A stretch of DNA of 64,000 nt from Saccharicrinis sp963665705 (lineage in GTDB: Bacteria > Bacteroidota > Bacteroidia > Bacteroidales > Marinilabiliaceae), in the NCBI GenBank assembly GCA_963665705.1, contig OY762448.1, positions 5,642,001-5,706,000 on the forward strand, given 5' to 3'. Within the stretch, counting starts at the first letter, position 1; each line of letters begins with the position of its first letter. A program made the translations under genes and the position numbers. Below the pieces are notes generated by a model. That model was not told the origin of the DNA. It made no database searches and worked only from the letters and a program-made list of their open reading frames with translations. Shown here piece by piece: positions 43,047 through 52,025 of the stretch.

Positions 43047-46000
43047 ATGAAAAAAATATTTTTATTAGTAAATCTACTATCAATAATTACAGCATTAAAT
43101 GCGCAAAAGTACTGGCAGGATCCTAATGTAAATGAAATAAACCGTGCCCCTATGCACAGTTCCTTTTTTGCATACGAATCAGGTGAGGCTGCTCATTTGG
43201 GGGTGATGAATCAATCCACTAACTTTTTAAGTTTGAACGGAAGTTGGAATTTTAATTGGGTAGAACATGCATGGGAAAGACCGACTGATTTTTACAAAGT
43301 AGATTATAATGATAAGGATTGGGGAAATATGCCAGTTCCTGGTGTTTGGGAATTAAATGGATATGGAGATCCTCAATATGTAAATATAGGTTACTCCTGG
43401 AGAAGTCAGTATAAGCATAATCCGCCTATTGTTCCTGAAGAAAGTAATCATGTAGGAACTTATCGTAAAGAAATTACTTTACCCAAGACATGGAGCGGAA
43501 AGGATATTGTGGCTCACTTTGGATCTGTAACTTCTAATATTTCGTTATATGTAAATGGAAAGTTTGTTGGTTATAGTGAAGATAGTAAGCTAGAAGCTGA
43601 GTTTAACCTTACCAAATATCTTAAGCCAGGAAAAAATATTATTGCTTTCCAGGTATTTCGTTGGTGTGATGGATCCTATCTTGAAGATCAGGATTTTTGG
43701 AGATTTAGTGGAGTAGGTAGAGATTGTTATTTATATGCTCGTAATAAAACGTATATAAAGGATTTAAAAGTTATTCCTGATTTAGATAAGGATTATAAAG
43801 ATGGTTCTTTAAAAGTAAATCTTGATATTAAGGGTAAGGCAAGTGTAAAGCTAACTTTAGCTGATGCAGAAGGAAATACTGTTGCTGAAAAAGTAGTGTC
43901 AGCTTCAGGTAAAACTACTTCAACAATTGAGGTGACCAATCCTTTAAAATGGACAGCTGAAAAGCCTAATTTATATAAGCTAACTGCTGAAGTTAAGCAA
44001 GGCAGTAAAGTTTTAGAGGTAATTCCTGTTAAAGTTGGATTCCGTAAGGTGGAAAAAATCAATAATCAATTATGTATTAATGGTCAGCCAATTTTAATTA
44101 AAGGAGTTAATCGTCATGAGTTAGATCCTGATGGAGGTTATGTTGTTTCTAAAGAACGTATGATTCAGGATATCCTGATGATGAAAAAGTTTAATGTAAA
44201 TGCCGTAAGAACTTGTCACTATCCTAACAATAGTACATGGTACGACTTGTGTGATGAATATGGTCTTTATGTTGTGGCTGAAGCAAATGTTGAGTCACAT
44301 GGTATGGGATATGGCGATGCTACTCTAGCTAAAAATACTAAGTATGCTTTGGCACATATGCAACGTAACCAACGCAATGTATTACGTAACTTTAATCACC
44401 CTGCTGTAATTATCTGGTCTATGGGTAATGAAGCTGGTTTTGGTCAAAACTTTGAGGCTTGTTACAAGTGGATTAAAGGTTACGATACTTCTCGTTTAGT
44501 ACAATATGAGCAAGCACGTCAAAATGACTATACTGATATTTTCTGTCCTATGTACTATGACTATAAGCGTAGTGAGGAGTATGGACAGGCCACAGATAAA
44601 ACAAAACCTTTAATTCAGTGTGAATATGCACATGCAATGGGTAACTCTGAAGGTGGTTTTAAAGAATACTGGGATTTAATTCGTAAGTACCCAATGTATC
44701 AGGGTGGATTTATCTGGGACTTTGTAGATCAGTCTATTCACTGGAAAGATGCAAACGGAACATTGATTTACGGATATGGAGGAGATTTTAATCCTTATGA
44801 TGCATCTGACAATAACTTTTTAGATAATGGATTAATCAGTCCGGATCGTAAACCAAATCCTCATTACTATGAAGTTGGGTATTATTATCAGTCTATCTGG
44901 ACAACTCCGGTTGATTTAACAAAAGGAACTATTGAAATTTATAATGAATATTTCTTTAGAGATTTAGCTGACTTTTATTTAGAGTGGGAATTGGTTGCAG
45001 ATGGAAAAGTTGTTAAAACTGGTATCGTAAAAGATTTAAATGTTGCTCCACAGCAAAAAGCTAACATTAATTTAGATCTTCAATTACCTGAAGAATGCTC
45101 AGCTAAAGAGGTTTTTGTTAATGTAGCGTATAAATTAAAGTCTGGAGAGCAGTTAATGTGTGCCGGAACAACATTAGCCCGCCAGCAATTGACAGTTAAA
45201 GATTACGAGTTTGCAGCATTACAATTAGCCAATAAAAAATGCGTTAATCAGGAAGTTAAAGAACCAACTCTTGTTGAAAGAGATTTTAATTACATTATTG
45301 TTAAAGGAGAAAACTTCCAGGTAGATTTCAATAGATATTCAGGTTTCTTATGTCGTTACCTTGTTAATGGTAAACCTGTTTTACAAGAGGGCGCAGCGTT
45401 GAAACCTAATTTCTGGAGAGCACCTACAGATAATGATTTTGGTGCAAAACTTCAGGAGAAATATTCTGTATGGAAAAATCCTAAAATGGATTTAAAATCA
45501 ATAAAAGCCGAAGTTAACAAAGAAGGATTGGTTGAGGTTTTTGCATCTTATGATATGCCGGAAGTTTCTGCTCAGTTAGAATTGACTTATGTAGTGAACA
45601 ACGAAGGCGCTGTAAATGTAAAACAACAGCTAAAAGCTTCAAAAGATGCTGAGGTTTCAGAAATGTTTAGATTCGGTATGAAGCTTGAAATGCCAGATGA
45701 TTACGATTACATTAAATATTATGGTAGAGGTCCTGGCGAAAACTATATTGACAGAAAAGATTCTGAATTTATTGGTTTATACCAACAAAAAGTCGATTGT
45801 CAGCCATTTTCATATATCAGACCACAAGAAACCGGAACGAAATCTGATATCAGATGGTGGAATCAGGTGGATTATTCAGGAGCAGGTGTTTGCTTTAAAT
45901 CAGATGCTGCATTTTCAATGTCTGCTTTGAACTATACTGTTGAATCGTTAGATGATGGTAAAGTAAAAGATCAAAGACATTTCCCTCAGGTTTCAAAAAG

Positions 46001-46157
46001 TGACTTTGTTACTGTTTGTATTGATCAACGTCAAATGGGATTGGGTTGTGTAACCAGTTGGGGTGCATTACCGCGACCTGAATACAGAATTCCTTATCAG
46101 GATTACGAATTTGAATTTGTTATTACTCCTGTAAAACATGTATTCAAAATCTATTAA
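43047..46157 (+). CDS. GH2 beta-galactosidase (LacZ-type), secreted
   Basis: Retaining exo-beta-galactosidase of family GH2, 1036 residues, periplasmic or surface after signal peptidase I cleavage (about residue 20, ALNAQ). Domains in order: sugar-binding jelly roll (about 50-230), Ig-like domain, TIM barrel (about 335-630), second Ig-like, and a C-terminal Bgal small-chain domain (about 750-1030). Catalytic acid/base Glu in WSMGNEAGFG (near 461) and nucleophile Glu in IQCEYAHAMGNSEGG (near 526) are present. LacZ activity on terminal beta-galactose is likely; specificity is not proven. It has its own promoter and terminator and lies at the left edge of the PUL. Confidence 0.93.
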   Translation: MKKIFLLVNLLSIITALNAQKYWQDPNVNEINRAPMHSSFFAYESGEAAHLGVMNQSTNFLSLNGSWNFNWVEHAWERPTDFYKVDYNDKDWGNMPVPGVWELNGYGDPQYVNIGYSWRSQYKHNPPIVPEESNHVGTYRKEITLPKTWSGKDIVAHFGSVTSNISLYVNGKFVGYSEDSKLEAEFNLTKYLKPGKNIIAFQVFRWCDGSYLEDQDFWRFSGVGRDCYLYARNKTYIKDLKVIPDLDKDYKDGSLKVNLDIKGKASVKLTLADAEGNTVAEKVVSASGKTTSTIEVTNPLKWTAEKPNLYKLTAEVKQGSKVLEVIPVKVGFRKVEKINNQLCINGQPILIKGVNRHELDPDGGYVVSKERMIQDILMMKKFNVNAVRTCHYPNNSTWYDLCDEYGLYVVAEANVESHGMGYGDATLAKNTKYALAHMQRNQRNVLRNFNHPAVIIWSMGNEAGFGQNFEACYKWIKGYDTSRLVQYEQARQNDYTDIFCPMYYDYKRSEEYGQATDKTKPLIQCEYAHAMGNSEGGFKEYWDLIRKYPMYQGGFIWDFVDQSIHWKDANGTLIYGYGGDFNPYDASDNNFLDNGLISPDRKPNPHYYEVGYYYQSIWTTPVDLTKGTIEIYNEYFFRDLADFYLEWELVADGKVVKTGIVKDLNVAPQQKANINLDLQLPEECSAKEVFVNVAYKLKSGEQLMCAGTTLARQQLTVKDYEFAALQLANKKCVNQEVKEPTLVERDFNYIIVKGENFQVDFNRYSGFLCRYLVNGKPVLQEGAALKPNFWRAPTDNDFGAKLQEKYSVWKNPKMDLKSIKAEVNKEGLVEVFASYDMPEVSAQLELTYVVNNEGAVNVKQQLKASKDAEVSEMFRFGMKLEMPDDYDYIKYYGRGPGENYIDRKDSEFIGLYQQKVDCQPFSYIRPQETGTKSDIRWWNQVDYSGAGVCFKSDAAFSMSALNYTVESLDDGKVKDQRHFPQVSKSDFVTVCIDQRQMGLGCVTSWGALPRPEYRIPYQDYEFEFVITPVKHVFKIY

Positions 46158-46192
46158 AAATGATTATTGTATAGCGGATATAGATAAATAAT

Positions 46193-46230
46193 AAAGGTTG
46201 CTCCTGGTAATGGGAGCAACCTTTACTTTT
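46193..46230 (+). terminator. terminator of the GH2 gene
   Basis: AAAGGTTGCTCC pairs with GGGAGCAACCTTT (one offset base) around a short loop and is followed by ACTTTT. Strong stem. Confidence 0.85.
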
Positions 46231-46276
46231 TAAACCCATTTTCTTCTTGAGTGTTAAATTCATAAAGGTAAATTTT

Positions 46277-48106
46277 ATGTTGCAGAAGTTCAGAGTCGTT
46301 TTGTTGGTAAGTTTGCTAGTATTCTTTGGTGTATCTTGTAAACAGAAATCAGAAACAACTAATATTCAGATTGCTTTTCTTGCCGATGTGCATTTGAATG
46401 ATATCTATGGCGAATTTGAAGGAAGTAATTATAAAGGAGTGCTTAATCCTGCTACTCAAAAGTATGTAAATATTCGTACTATGAAGTCACAGCTTCATTC
46501 AACGCGTATTTTTAACGAAAACTATTTTGCATTTAGAGCGGCGTTGGATGATATTGTAAAACAAAATATTAAAATTGTTGCGTTACCTGGTGATTTTAGT
46601 GACGATGGCCAACCCTACAATATACGTGGATTGAATACTATGCTTCAGTCCTACACTAAGGCCTATGGAATACAGTTTTTTGCCATTACCGGAAATCACG
46701 ATCCTGTTGGTCCTTATACTACGGATGCTGGAAAGACTGATTTCCTTGGGCAAGGCGGTAAAAATCAGGCAATCATGAGTAAGGCAGGAATGTATACTCC
46801 ACAATCTTCAGATGAAAATCCAGTAGTTGTAACACCAGATATCCGTAAGTTAGGATATGAACAGATTGTTGAGCAATTAAGTGCCAATGGATTTCTTCCT
46901 CAAGAAAATTATAAATATTGGGAATCTCCGTTTTCTACCTATACATATGAGGATTATAGTTTTAATAAAGCATTAGTACAATCGTCTTTTAGTAAGCGAT
47001 ATTATAAGGTAGATTCGTTGTCAAAAAAGTTACCTGATGTAAGTTATCTGGTAGAGCCAGTTGAGGGGCTGTGGTTGTTGGCTATTGATGGTAATGTGTT
47101 TTTACCATCGGATGAGGATAACGATTTTAGGAAGGCAAAATTGAATAGTGGTGGTGAATACTCTAACGTATTAGCTTATAAAAAGCATTTACTTAAGTGG
47201 GTCGAAAAAGTAGTACAAGAATCAAAGAGGTTGAATAAAACACTGGTTTCTTTTAGTCATTATCCGATGATTGACTTTTATGACGGTGCTTCTGATGATA
47301 TGAAAGTATTATTTGGTGGGAAAAAGATGCAGTTGCATAGGATTCCTAATGAAAGTATATCTGAATCATTTGCAAAAGTAGGTTTGCAATTACACTTTGC
47401 CGGACATATGCACTTGAATGATACAGGAATTAGGAATTATGAAGACGGATCTTTTTTAGTAAATATTCAGGTTCCTTCTTTGGCCAGCTATCCTGCTGCT
47501 TATAAGGTTTTAACCATTAATAGCTCAGATCTAATGGAGGTTGAAACTGTTAAATTAGATTCAGTACCCGGCTTTAATGAGCTGTTTCCACTTTATGAGC
47601 AGGAATATTCGTATTTAAAGGAATCAGGAGCTAAAGATATTTGGAATAAAGAGGTGCTAGAGGCTAATAGTTATGACGAGTTAATGAATTGGCACTTAAA
47701 AGAGTTGGTAAGATTAAGGTTTTTAAAGCGGGATTGGCCTCAGGAATTTGCAGATTTTATGTTAGCGTCTGATGGAGCTTCATTGTTAAGTTATTCAGGA
47801 GAAGATGATATCAGTATCGCTAAAAATTATGAATGGTCTGGTTTTGATATGATTTTTGATTTCTACAGGCTTATTAATGGAGATGAACTGGCCATTAAAG
47901 AAATAGGACAAGATAGAATATCGGAGTATAAAACCATTATTAGTGCTGAATTAAGTAAAAGAGATTTAAGTTTCTCTGATTCATGTGTAATAGATCGTCA
48001 GTTTCATCAATTTATAAAAGCGTTTAAATACTTGCTTTATAGTGAACCCTCAATTCACTTTAATATTGATGCTGTTGAAGGAAAGTTAACTGAAATTACA
48101 GAATAA
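46277..48106 (+). CDS. calcineurin-like metallophosphoesterase lipoprotein
   Basis: 609 residues from the ATG at 46277 (MLQKFRVVLLV), chosen over the TTG at 46247 because it places the lipobox correctly (FFGVSC, Cys near 21). Metallophosphoesterase motifs: LADVHLND (about 34), LPGDFSDDG (about 103), ITGNHDPVG (about 137), SHYPMIDFYDG (about 326) and FAGHMHLND (about 373), all five needed for a dinuclear metal site. The C-terminal 200 residues are helical and unfamiliar. It might remove phosphate from glycans (phosphomannose would fit the GH92 neighbours) but this is inference; Bacteroidota carry many such lipoproteins of unknown substrate. Confidence 0.82.
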   Translation: MLQKFRVVLLVSLLVFFGVSCKQKSETTNIQIAFLADVHLNDIYGEFEGSNYKGVLNPATQKYVNIRTMKSQLHSTRIFNENYFAFRAALDDIVKQNIKIVALPGDFSDDGQPYNIRGLNTMLQSYTKAYGIQFFAITGNHDPVGPYTTDAGKTDFLGQGGKNQAIMSKAGMYTPQSSDENPVVVTPDIRKLGYEQIVEQLSANGFLPQENYKYWESPFSTYTYEDYSFNKALVQSSFSKRYYKVDSLSKKLPDVSYLVEPVEGLWLLAIDGNVFLPSDEDNDFRKAKLNSGGEYSNVLAYKKHLLKWVEKVVQESKRLNKTLVSFSHYPMIDFYDGASDDMKVLFGGKKMQLHRIPNESISESFAKVGLQLHFAGHMHLNDTGIRNYEDGSFLVNIQVPSLASYPAAYKVLTINSSDLMEVETVKLDSVPGFNELFPLYEQEYSYLKESGAKDIWNKEVLEANSYDELMNWHLKELVRLRFLKRDWPQEFADFMLASDGASLLSYSGEDDISIAKNYEWSGFDMIFDFYRLINGDELAIKEIGQDRISEYKTIISAELSKRDLSFSDSCVIDRQFHQFIKAFKYLLYSEPSIHFNIDAVEGKLTEITE

Positions 48107-48257
48107 TCCTTCTTATAATAGCTTTTTGTGTTAGAAAAATGCTTTGGTCTGTTCATAATTTAAATCATACGAATAGAAAAATGCTGGTATCGCAGTTTTT
48201 TGGAATAGTTTCAAATATATTCTTTAAGTAACTCTCCCAGAATTGCATGTTACGCTA

Positions 48258-48470
48258 GTAACATGTGGTTCCGGACGGTAACATCCGGTAATACCTCCGT
48301 AACATCCGATTCCGGACGGTAACATGCAGTTATACCTCGGTAACATTGAATTCTACCTCCGTAACATCTGTTTCCGGACGGTAACATGCGGTTTTACCTT
48401 GGTAACATGTGATTCGGGATCGTATCATGCACTTCTACCTAGGTAACTTGCAGTTTTACCTTGGTTTACA
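48258..48470. repeat. minisatellite with alternating 20- and 21-nt units
   Basis: GTAACAT-type cores start at 48258, 48278, 48299, 48319, 48340, 48361, 48381, 48402, 48422, 48443 and 48464. Two unit types mostly alternate: one ends in TTCCGGAC, the other in TTnTACCTC or TTTTACCTT, so the higher-order period is about 41 nt. That is not a multiple of three, so it is not coding. The array is richer in GC than its surroundings. It lies in the 721-nt gap between the phosphoesterase and susC genes; the rest of the gap (48107-48257, 48471-48740) shows no gene. Confidence 0.85.
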
Positions 48471-48740
48471 AGAAAAGTTTAAATTTAATAGCGCGCAGTT
48501 TTATTGAATATGATTGCTCTATTTACTGTAAATCAGATTTAAGTGATTAATAGCATAACCTTTAAATCATTTTAGTCCTGTATAATATTTTATTCATTAA
48601 TGAGATTTCATCAAATGTTAAAAAACGTTTCGTTTGTCTTTTAAAGGTATGAGTTAATACCTGTACAAATCATTCATCAATATGTATTGTATATTCAAAA
48701 TAGCTTAAAATGCAGGTTAATAGCCCCTTTGGTTTGATTG

Positions 48741-48768
48741 TCTAGGTGTTTGAATGGATAATCTAGGT
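48741..48768 (+). promoter_or_regulatory. paired TCTAGGT boxes upstream of the susC promoter
   Basis: TCTAGGT at 48741-48747 and again at 48762-48768, 21 bp apart (two helical turns). The second copy sits where a -33 element for the -7 box at 48788 would lie, so an activator could replace it. Candidate operator for a PUL regulator. Confidence 0.35.
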
Positions 48769-48787
48769 TAAAAAGTGTTACTAAATG

Positions 48788-48795
48788 TAAATTTG
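48788..48795 (+). promoter_or_regulatory. -7 box of susC
   Basis: TAAATTTG fits TAnnTTTG. No consensus -33 box at the right distance, as expected for a promoter that needs an activator. Start near 48802, about 26 nt before the susC ATG. Confidence 0.45.
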
Positions 48796-48827
48796 ATCAG
48801 AATGATTAAATATCTAAATGGAATTCA

Positions 48828-51800
48828 ATGAAAAAATTCACTTTAAAATTAGTAATGTTAGCCTTTTTAATAGGTTATTCATTTAATACATGGGGACAAG
48901 ATCTACAGTTGTCCGGTAAAGTATTAGATGATCAAGGAAACACAATGCCTGGTGTTTCTGTTGTAGAAAAAGGAACTACGAATGGTACAATTACCGATAT
49001 TGATGGTAATTTTATATTAAATGTTTCAACCGGAGCAAAAACATTGGTTCTTTCCTTTATTGGATATGAAACACAAGAAGTAGCTATTGATGCAAATAAA
49101 ACTAAAATTAAAGTTCGTTTGCAACCTAGTATGATTGGTCTTGATGAGGTTGTTGCAGTAGGATATGGTTCGGTTAAAAAGAGTGATTTAACCGGGTCAG
49201 TTTCTTCTGTTGATCATCGTAAATTAGAACAAGCAAATAAAGTAGATGCTGTATCTGCACTTGCAGGCCAAACTGCAGGTGTTGTTATTCAACGTACAGA
49301 TAACAAGCCAGGTTCAGGCGGTTTTAATATTCGTATTCGTGGTGCAAGTACGATTAATTCAAATCAAACAGCTGAGCAAGGTGGATTTAATCCAGGTCAA
49401 AATCCACTATTTATTGTTGATGGTATTTTTGTTGACGATATTTCATTTATAAATCCATCAGACATTGAAAGAATGGATGTTTTAAAAGATGCTTCAGCAA
49501 CTGCAGTTTATGGATCAAGGGGTAGTAATGGTGTAATTTTGATTGAAACTAAAGGTGGTAAAAAAGGTAAAATGAAAATTACCTATAATGGATATGTTGG
49601 CTATAAGCAAGCCTATCATTTACCATCCATGATGAATTCTGATAAATATGTTCAAATAGTTCAGGATGCAGTTGTTGGTAATGAATATGCAGCAGGAAAT
49701 TTAGATTATACTATAAATGATGTAGTGTTAACGGATGTTTTTAGTGATGAAGAATTAGAAAATATTGACAATGGAGTGGACACGGATTGGGTAGACTTAC
49801 TTTTAAGAAAAGGTTTCCAAACCAACCATACTGTTAATATGTCAGGAGGAAACGAAAAAACGTTATACTCAGCTGGTTTAGGTTATACTAGAGATAATGG
49901 TACATTTGAAGGTGAGGATTTTACAAGATATAATATCAGAGGAAGCTTATCATCTGATTTAGCAAAGTGGTTGAACGTAAGTGTTAATAATTATACTACT
50001 GTTGGAATTCAGAATACAGGAAGTTGGGAAGCATTCAGAAGTGCATATAGATTAAAGCCAATCGGTCGTCCATATTATGATGATGGTTCACTCCGTTACT
50101 ATCCAATTGCAAAGGAAACACAGATTACAAATCCTTTATTTGAAGCAGATAATATTACAAAAGAAACAAAGTACTTACAATGGTTAGGTGACTTTGCCTT
50201 AAAGTTGACTCCAGTAAAAGGAGTAACTTTTACGACTAAATTTTCACCTAATATTAAGTTTACACGATATGGTGAGTACAGAGGTTTATACTCAAAAAGT
50301 GTAAGTGGAAATGCATCTAACAGAAGAGCTCAGGTAAATAACTTTAATTATTTCTCTTATACATGGGATAATATTTTGAATTACAAATGGACTACAGGTG
50401 TGCATAGTATAGATGCTACAGCTGTTGTTTCAAGGTTTATGGAGCGTGATGAAGGTTATTATACACAAGTAAGAAACTTTACAACAGATGACTATCTTTT
50501 CTATAATTTATCAGCAGGTAGTAGTATAAATACTGTTTCAAGTGAAACTGAAAAACAAACGTTGGAATCGTATACTGGTAGATTAAGTTATAGCTTAATG
50601 GATAAATACTTAATGACTTTAACTGGTCGTTACGATGGTTCTTCAATTCTTGCAGAAGATAATAAATGGGCATTCTTTCCTTCAGCAGCATTTGCCTGGA
50701 AGATGATGGAAGAAAATTTTATGCAAAATCAAAATGTATTTACTAATGCAAAATTGAGATTAAGTTATGGTCAAACAGGTAATAATGGTGAAGGTGGCGG
50801 ATTAGGACCTTTGGCTTCTCAATCATTGTTAGAAAGTAGTTTGACAAATATTGGAGATAATTCAACAGCAACATTACATGTTTCAGGATTGGCAAACAAA
50901 GATCTTACCTGGGAAAGAACGTCAGAAATGAACTTAGGTTTTGATTTTGGATTTTTAGATAATAAGGTGTTTGGATCAATAGATGTTTACAATAGGAAAA
51001 CCACTGGAATTATCTTTTATTCTCCTCTTCCAACTGTTACCGGTTATAGTGGATCTTATGATAATGTAGGAGAATCTACAAATAAAGGTATTGAAATAGG
51101 AATCAATACAGTAAATGTTGACAATGGTAATTTTAAGTGGACAACCAACTTCAATTTTGCTAGCAATAAAAACAAGATTGATAAATTATATGGAGGTATA
51201 GATGAAATTATATTTAGCGTATCTAGTACAAACCTAATTCATAAAGTAGGAGAATCAATTGGTTCTATTTATGATTATGTGTACGATGGTATTTGGCAAT
51301 TAGATGAAGCAGACGAAGCTGCAAAGTATGACCAAACTCCTGGACAAGTAAAAGTGAAAGATTTAGATGGAGATGGTGCTATTACTCCTGATGGTGATAA
51401 AAAAATAATTGGACAGGTAACTCCCAAATGGACTGGAGGTATTACGAATAATATGAACTATAAAAACTGGGATTTCTCATTCTCTTTAGTTATTAGTCAA
51501 GGGAATAAAATAATGAGTAATTTCCATAATAGTGCTTCATTTCCATGGGATAGCGAGCCTGGAAGAATGTTTAACTGCTACGATGTAAACTATTGGACTC
51601 CAACAAATCAAATCAATAGTTGGTATCAACCAGGTAATGGCGGAAATTATCAACATGTATTAAAATATAAGGATATCTCTTATACAAAAGTGGGTTATAT
51701 CACTTTAGGATATAAAATACCTTCTACTGTTTTAGATAAATTTAAAATAGATGCTTTAAGATTATATGCAACTGTACAAAATCCATTTATTTTCACATCA

Positions 51801-51896
51801 TATGATGGATGGGATCCAGAAAGTGCAGGACGAAATACATGGGGAGCAGCGTTTATGTCACGTACAGTTATGGCAGGTGTGAGCTTAAACTTTTAA
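48828..51896 (+). CDS. SusC/RagA-family TonB-linked outer membrane transporter
   Basis: Outer membrane TonB-dependent channel that imports glycan fragments delivered by SusD. The 1022-residue product has a signal peptide (about 1-23, NTWGQ), a CarboxypepD_reg-like domain (about 27-112: GKVLDDQGNTMPGVSVVEKG), a TonB box region (LDEVVAVGYG), the plug (about 115-235 with DVLKDASATAVYGSRGSNGV) and a 22-strand barrel ending in a terminal aromatic (GVSLNF). No N-terminal STN domain is present, so it is not directly wired to an anti-sigma factor. First gene of the core pair, with susD 129 nt downstream. Confidence 0.95.
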   Translation: MKKFTLKLVMLAFLIGYSFNTWGQDLQLSGKVLDDQGNTMPGVSVVEKGTTNGTITDIDGNFILNVSTGAKTLVLSFIGYETQEVAIDANKTKIKVRLQPSMIGLDEVVAVGYGSVKKSDLTGSVSSVDHRKLEQANKVDAVSALAGQTAGVVIQRTDNKPGSGGFNIRIRGASTINSNQTAEQGGFNPGQNPLFIVDGIFVDDISFINPSDIERMDVLKDASATAVYGSRGSNGVILIETKGGKKGKMKITYNGYVGYKQAYHLPSMMNSDKYVQIVQDAVVGNEYAAGNLDYTINDVVLTDVFSDEELENIDNGVDTDWVDLLLRKGFQTNHTVNMSGGNEKTLYSAGLGYTRDNGTFEGEDFTRYNIRGSLSSDLAKWLNVSVNNYTTVGIQNTGSWEAFRSAYRLKPIGRPYYDDGSLRYYPIAKETQITNPLFEADNITKETKYLQWLGDFALKLTPVKGVTFTTKFSPNIKFTRYGEYRGLYSKSVSGNASNRRAQVNNFNYFSYTWDNILNYKWTTGVHSIDATAVVSRFMERDEGYYTQVRNFTTDDYLFYNLSAGSSINTVSSETEKQTLESYTGRLSYSLMDKYLMTLTGRYDGSSILAEDNKWAFFPSAAFAWKMMEENFMQNQNVFTNAKLRLSYGQTGNNGEGGGLGPLASQSLLESSLTNIGDNSTATLHVSGLANKDLTWERTSEMNLGFDFGFLDNKVFGSIDVYNRKTTGIIFYSPLPTVTGYSGSYDNVGESTNKGIEIGINTVNVDNGNFKWTTNFNFASNKNKIDKLYGGIDEIIFSVSSTNLIHKVGESIGSIYDYVYDGIWQLDEADEAAKYDQTPGQVKVKDLDGDGAITPDGDKKIIGQVTPKWTGGITNNMNYKNWDFSFSLVISQGNKIMSNFHNSASFPWDSEPGRMFNCYDVNYWTPTNQINSWYQPGNGGNYQHVLKYKDISYTKVGYITLGYKIPSTVLDKFKIDALRLYATVQNPFIFTSYDGWDPESAGRNTWGAAFMSRTVMAGVSLNF

Positions 51897-51934
51897 TTAT
51901 CAATTGTGACTATTAAAAACAAAATTTTGAACAG

Positions 51935-52025
51935 ATGAAACGAGCCATGAGAATAGGTTCTCACATACGAGGATGTTTATTTTTTGGCGAGTTCCATGTG
52001 ATCATATGAATCAAATTATAAACAA
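51935..52025 (+). repeat. structured leader element, copy B (between susC and susD)
   Basis: Second copy of the element seen at 42958. ATGAAACGAGCC (51935-51946), hairpin TGAGAA-TAGG-TTCTCA (51948-51963), GGCGAGTTCCAT (51986-51997), then AATCAAATTATAAACA just before the susD ATG. The outer blocks pair (ATGAAAC with GTTCCAT, one A.C mismatch; GCC with GGC), again with a tandem G.A between. GGCGAG is 40 nt from the ATG, as in copy A. Loop sequences and the middle differ while both stems are kept. The small ORF from the first ATG (24 codons, MKRAMR...) ends at 52009, upstream of susD, in contrast to copy A. Confidence 0.6.

Noticed and set aside
48258..48470. CRISPR-like array
   Set aside because: Units are about 20-21 nt in all, with only a seven-base core and no unique spacers of normal size; no cas genes are in the window. 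Treated as a minisatellite.
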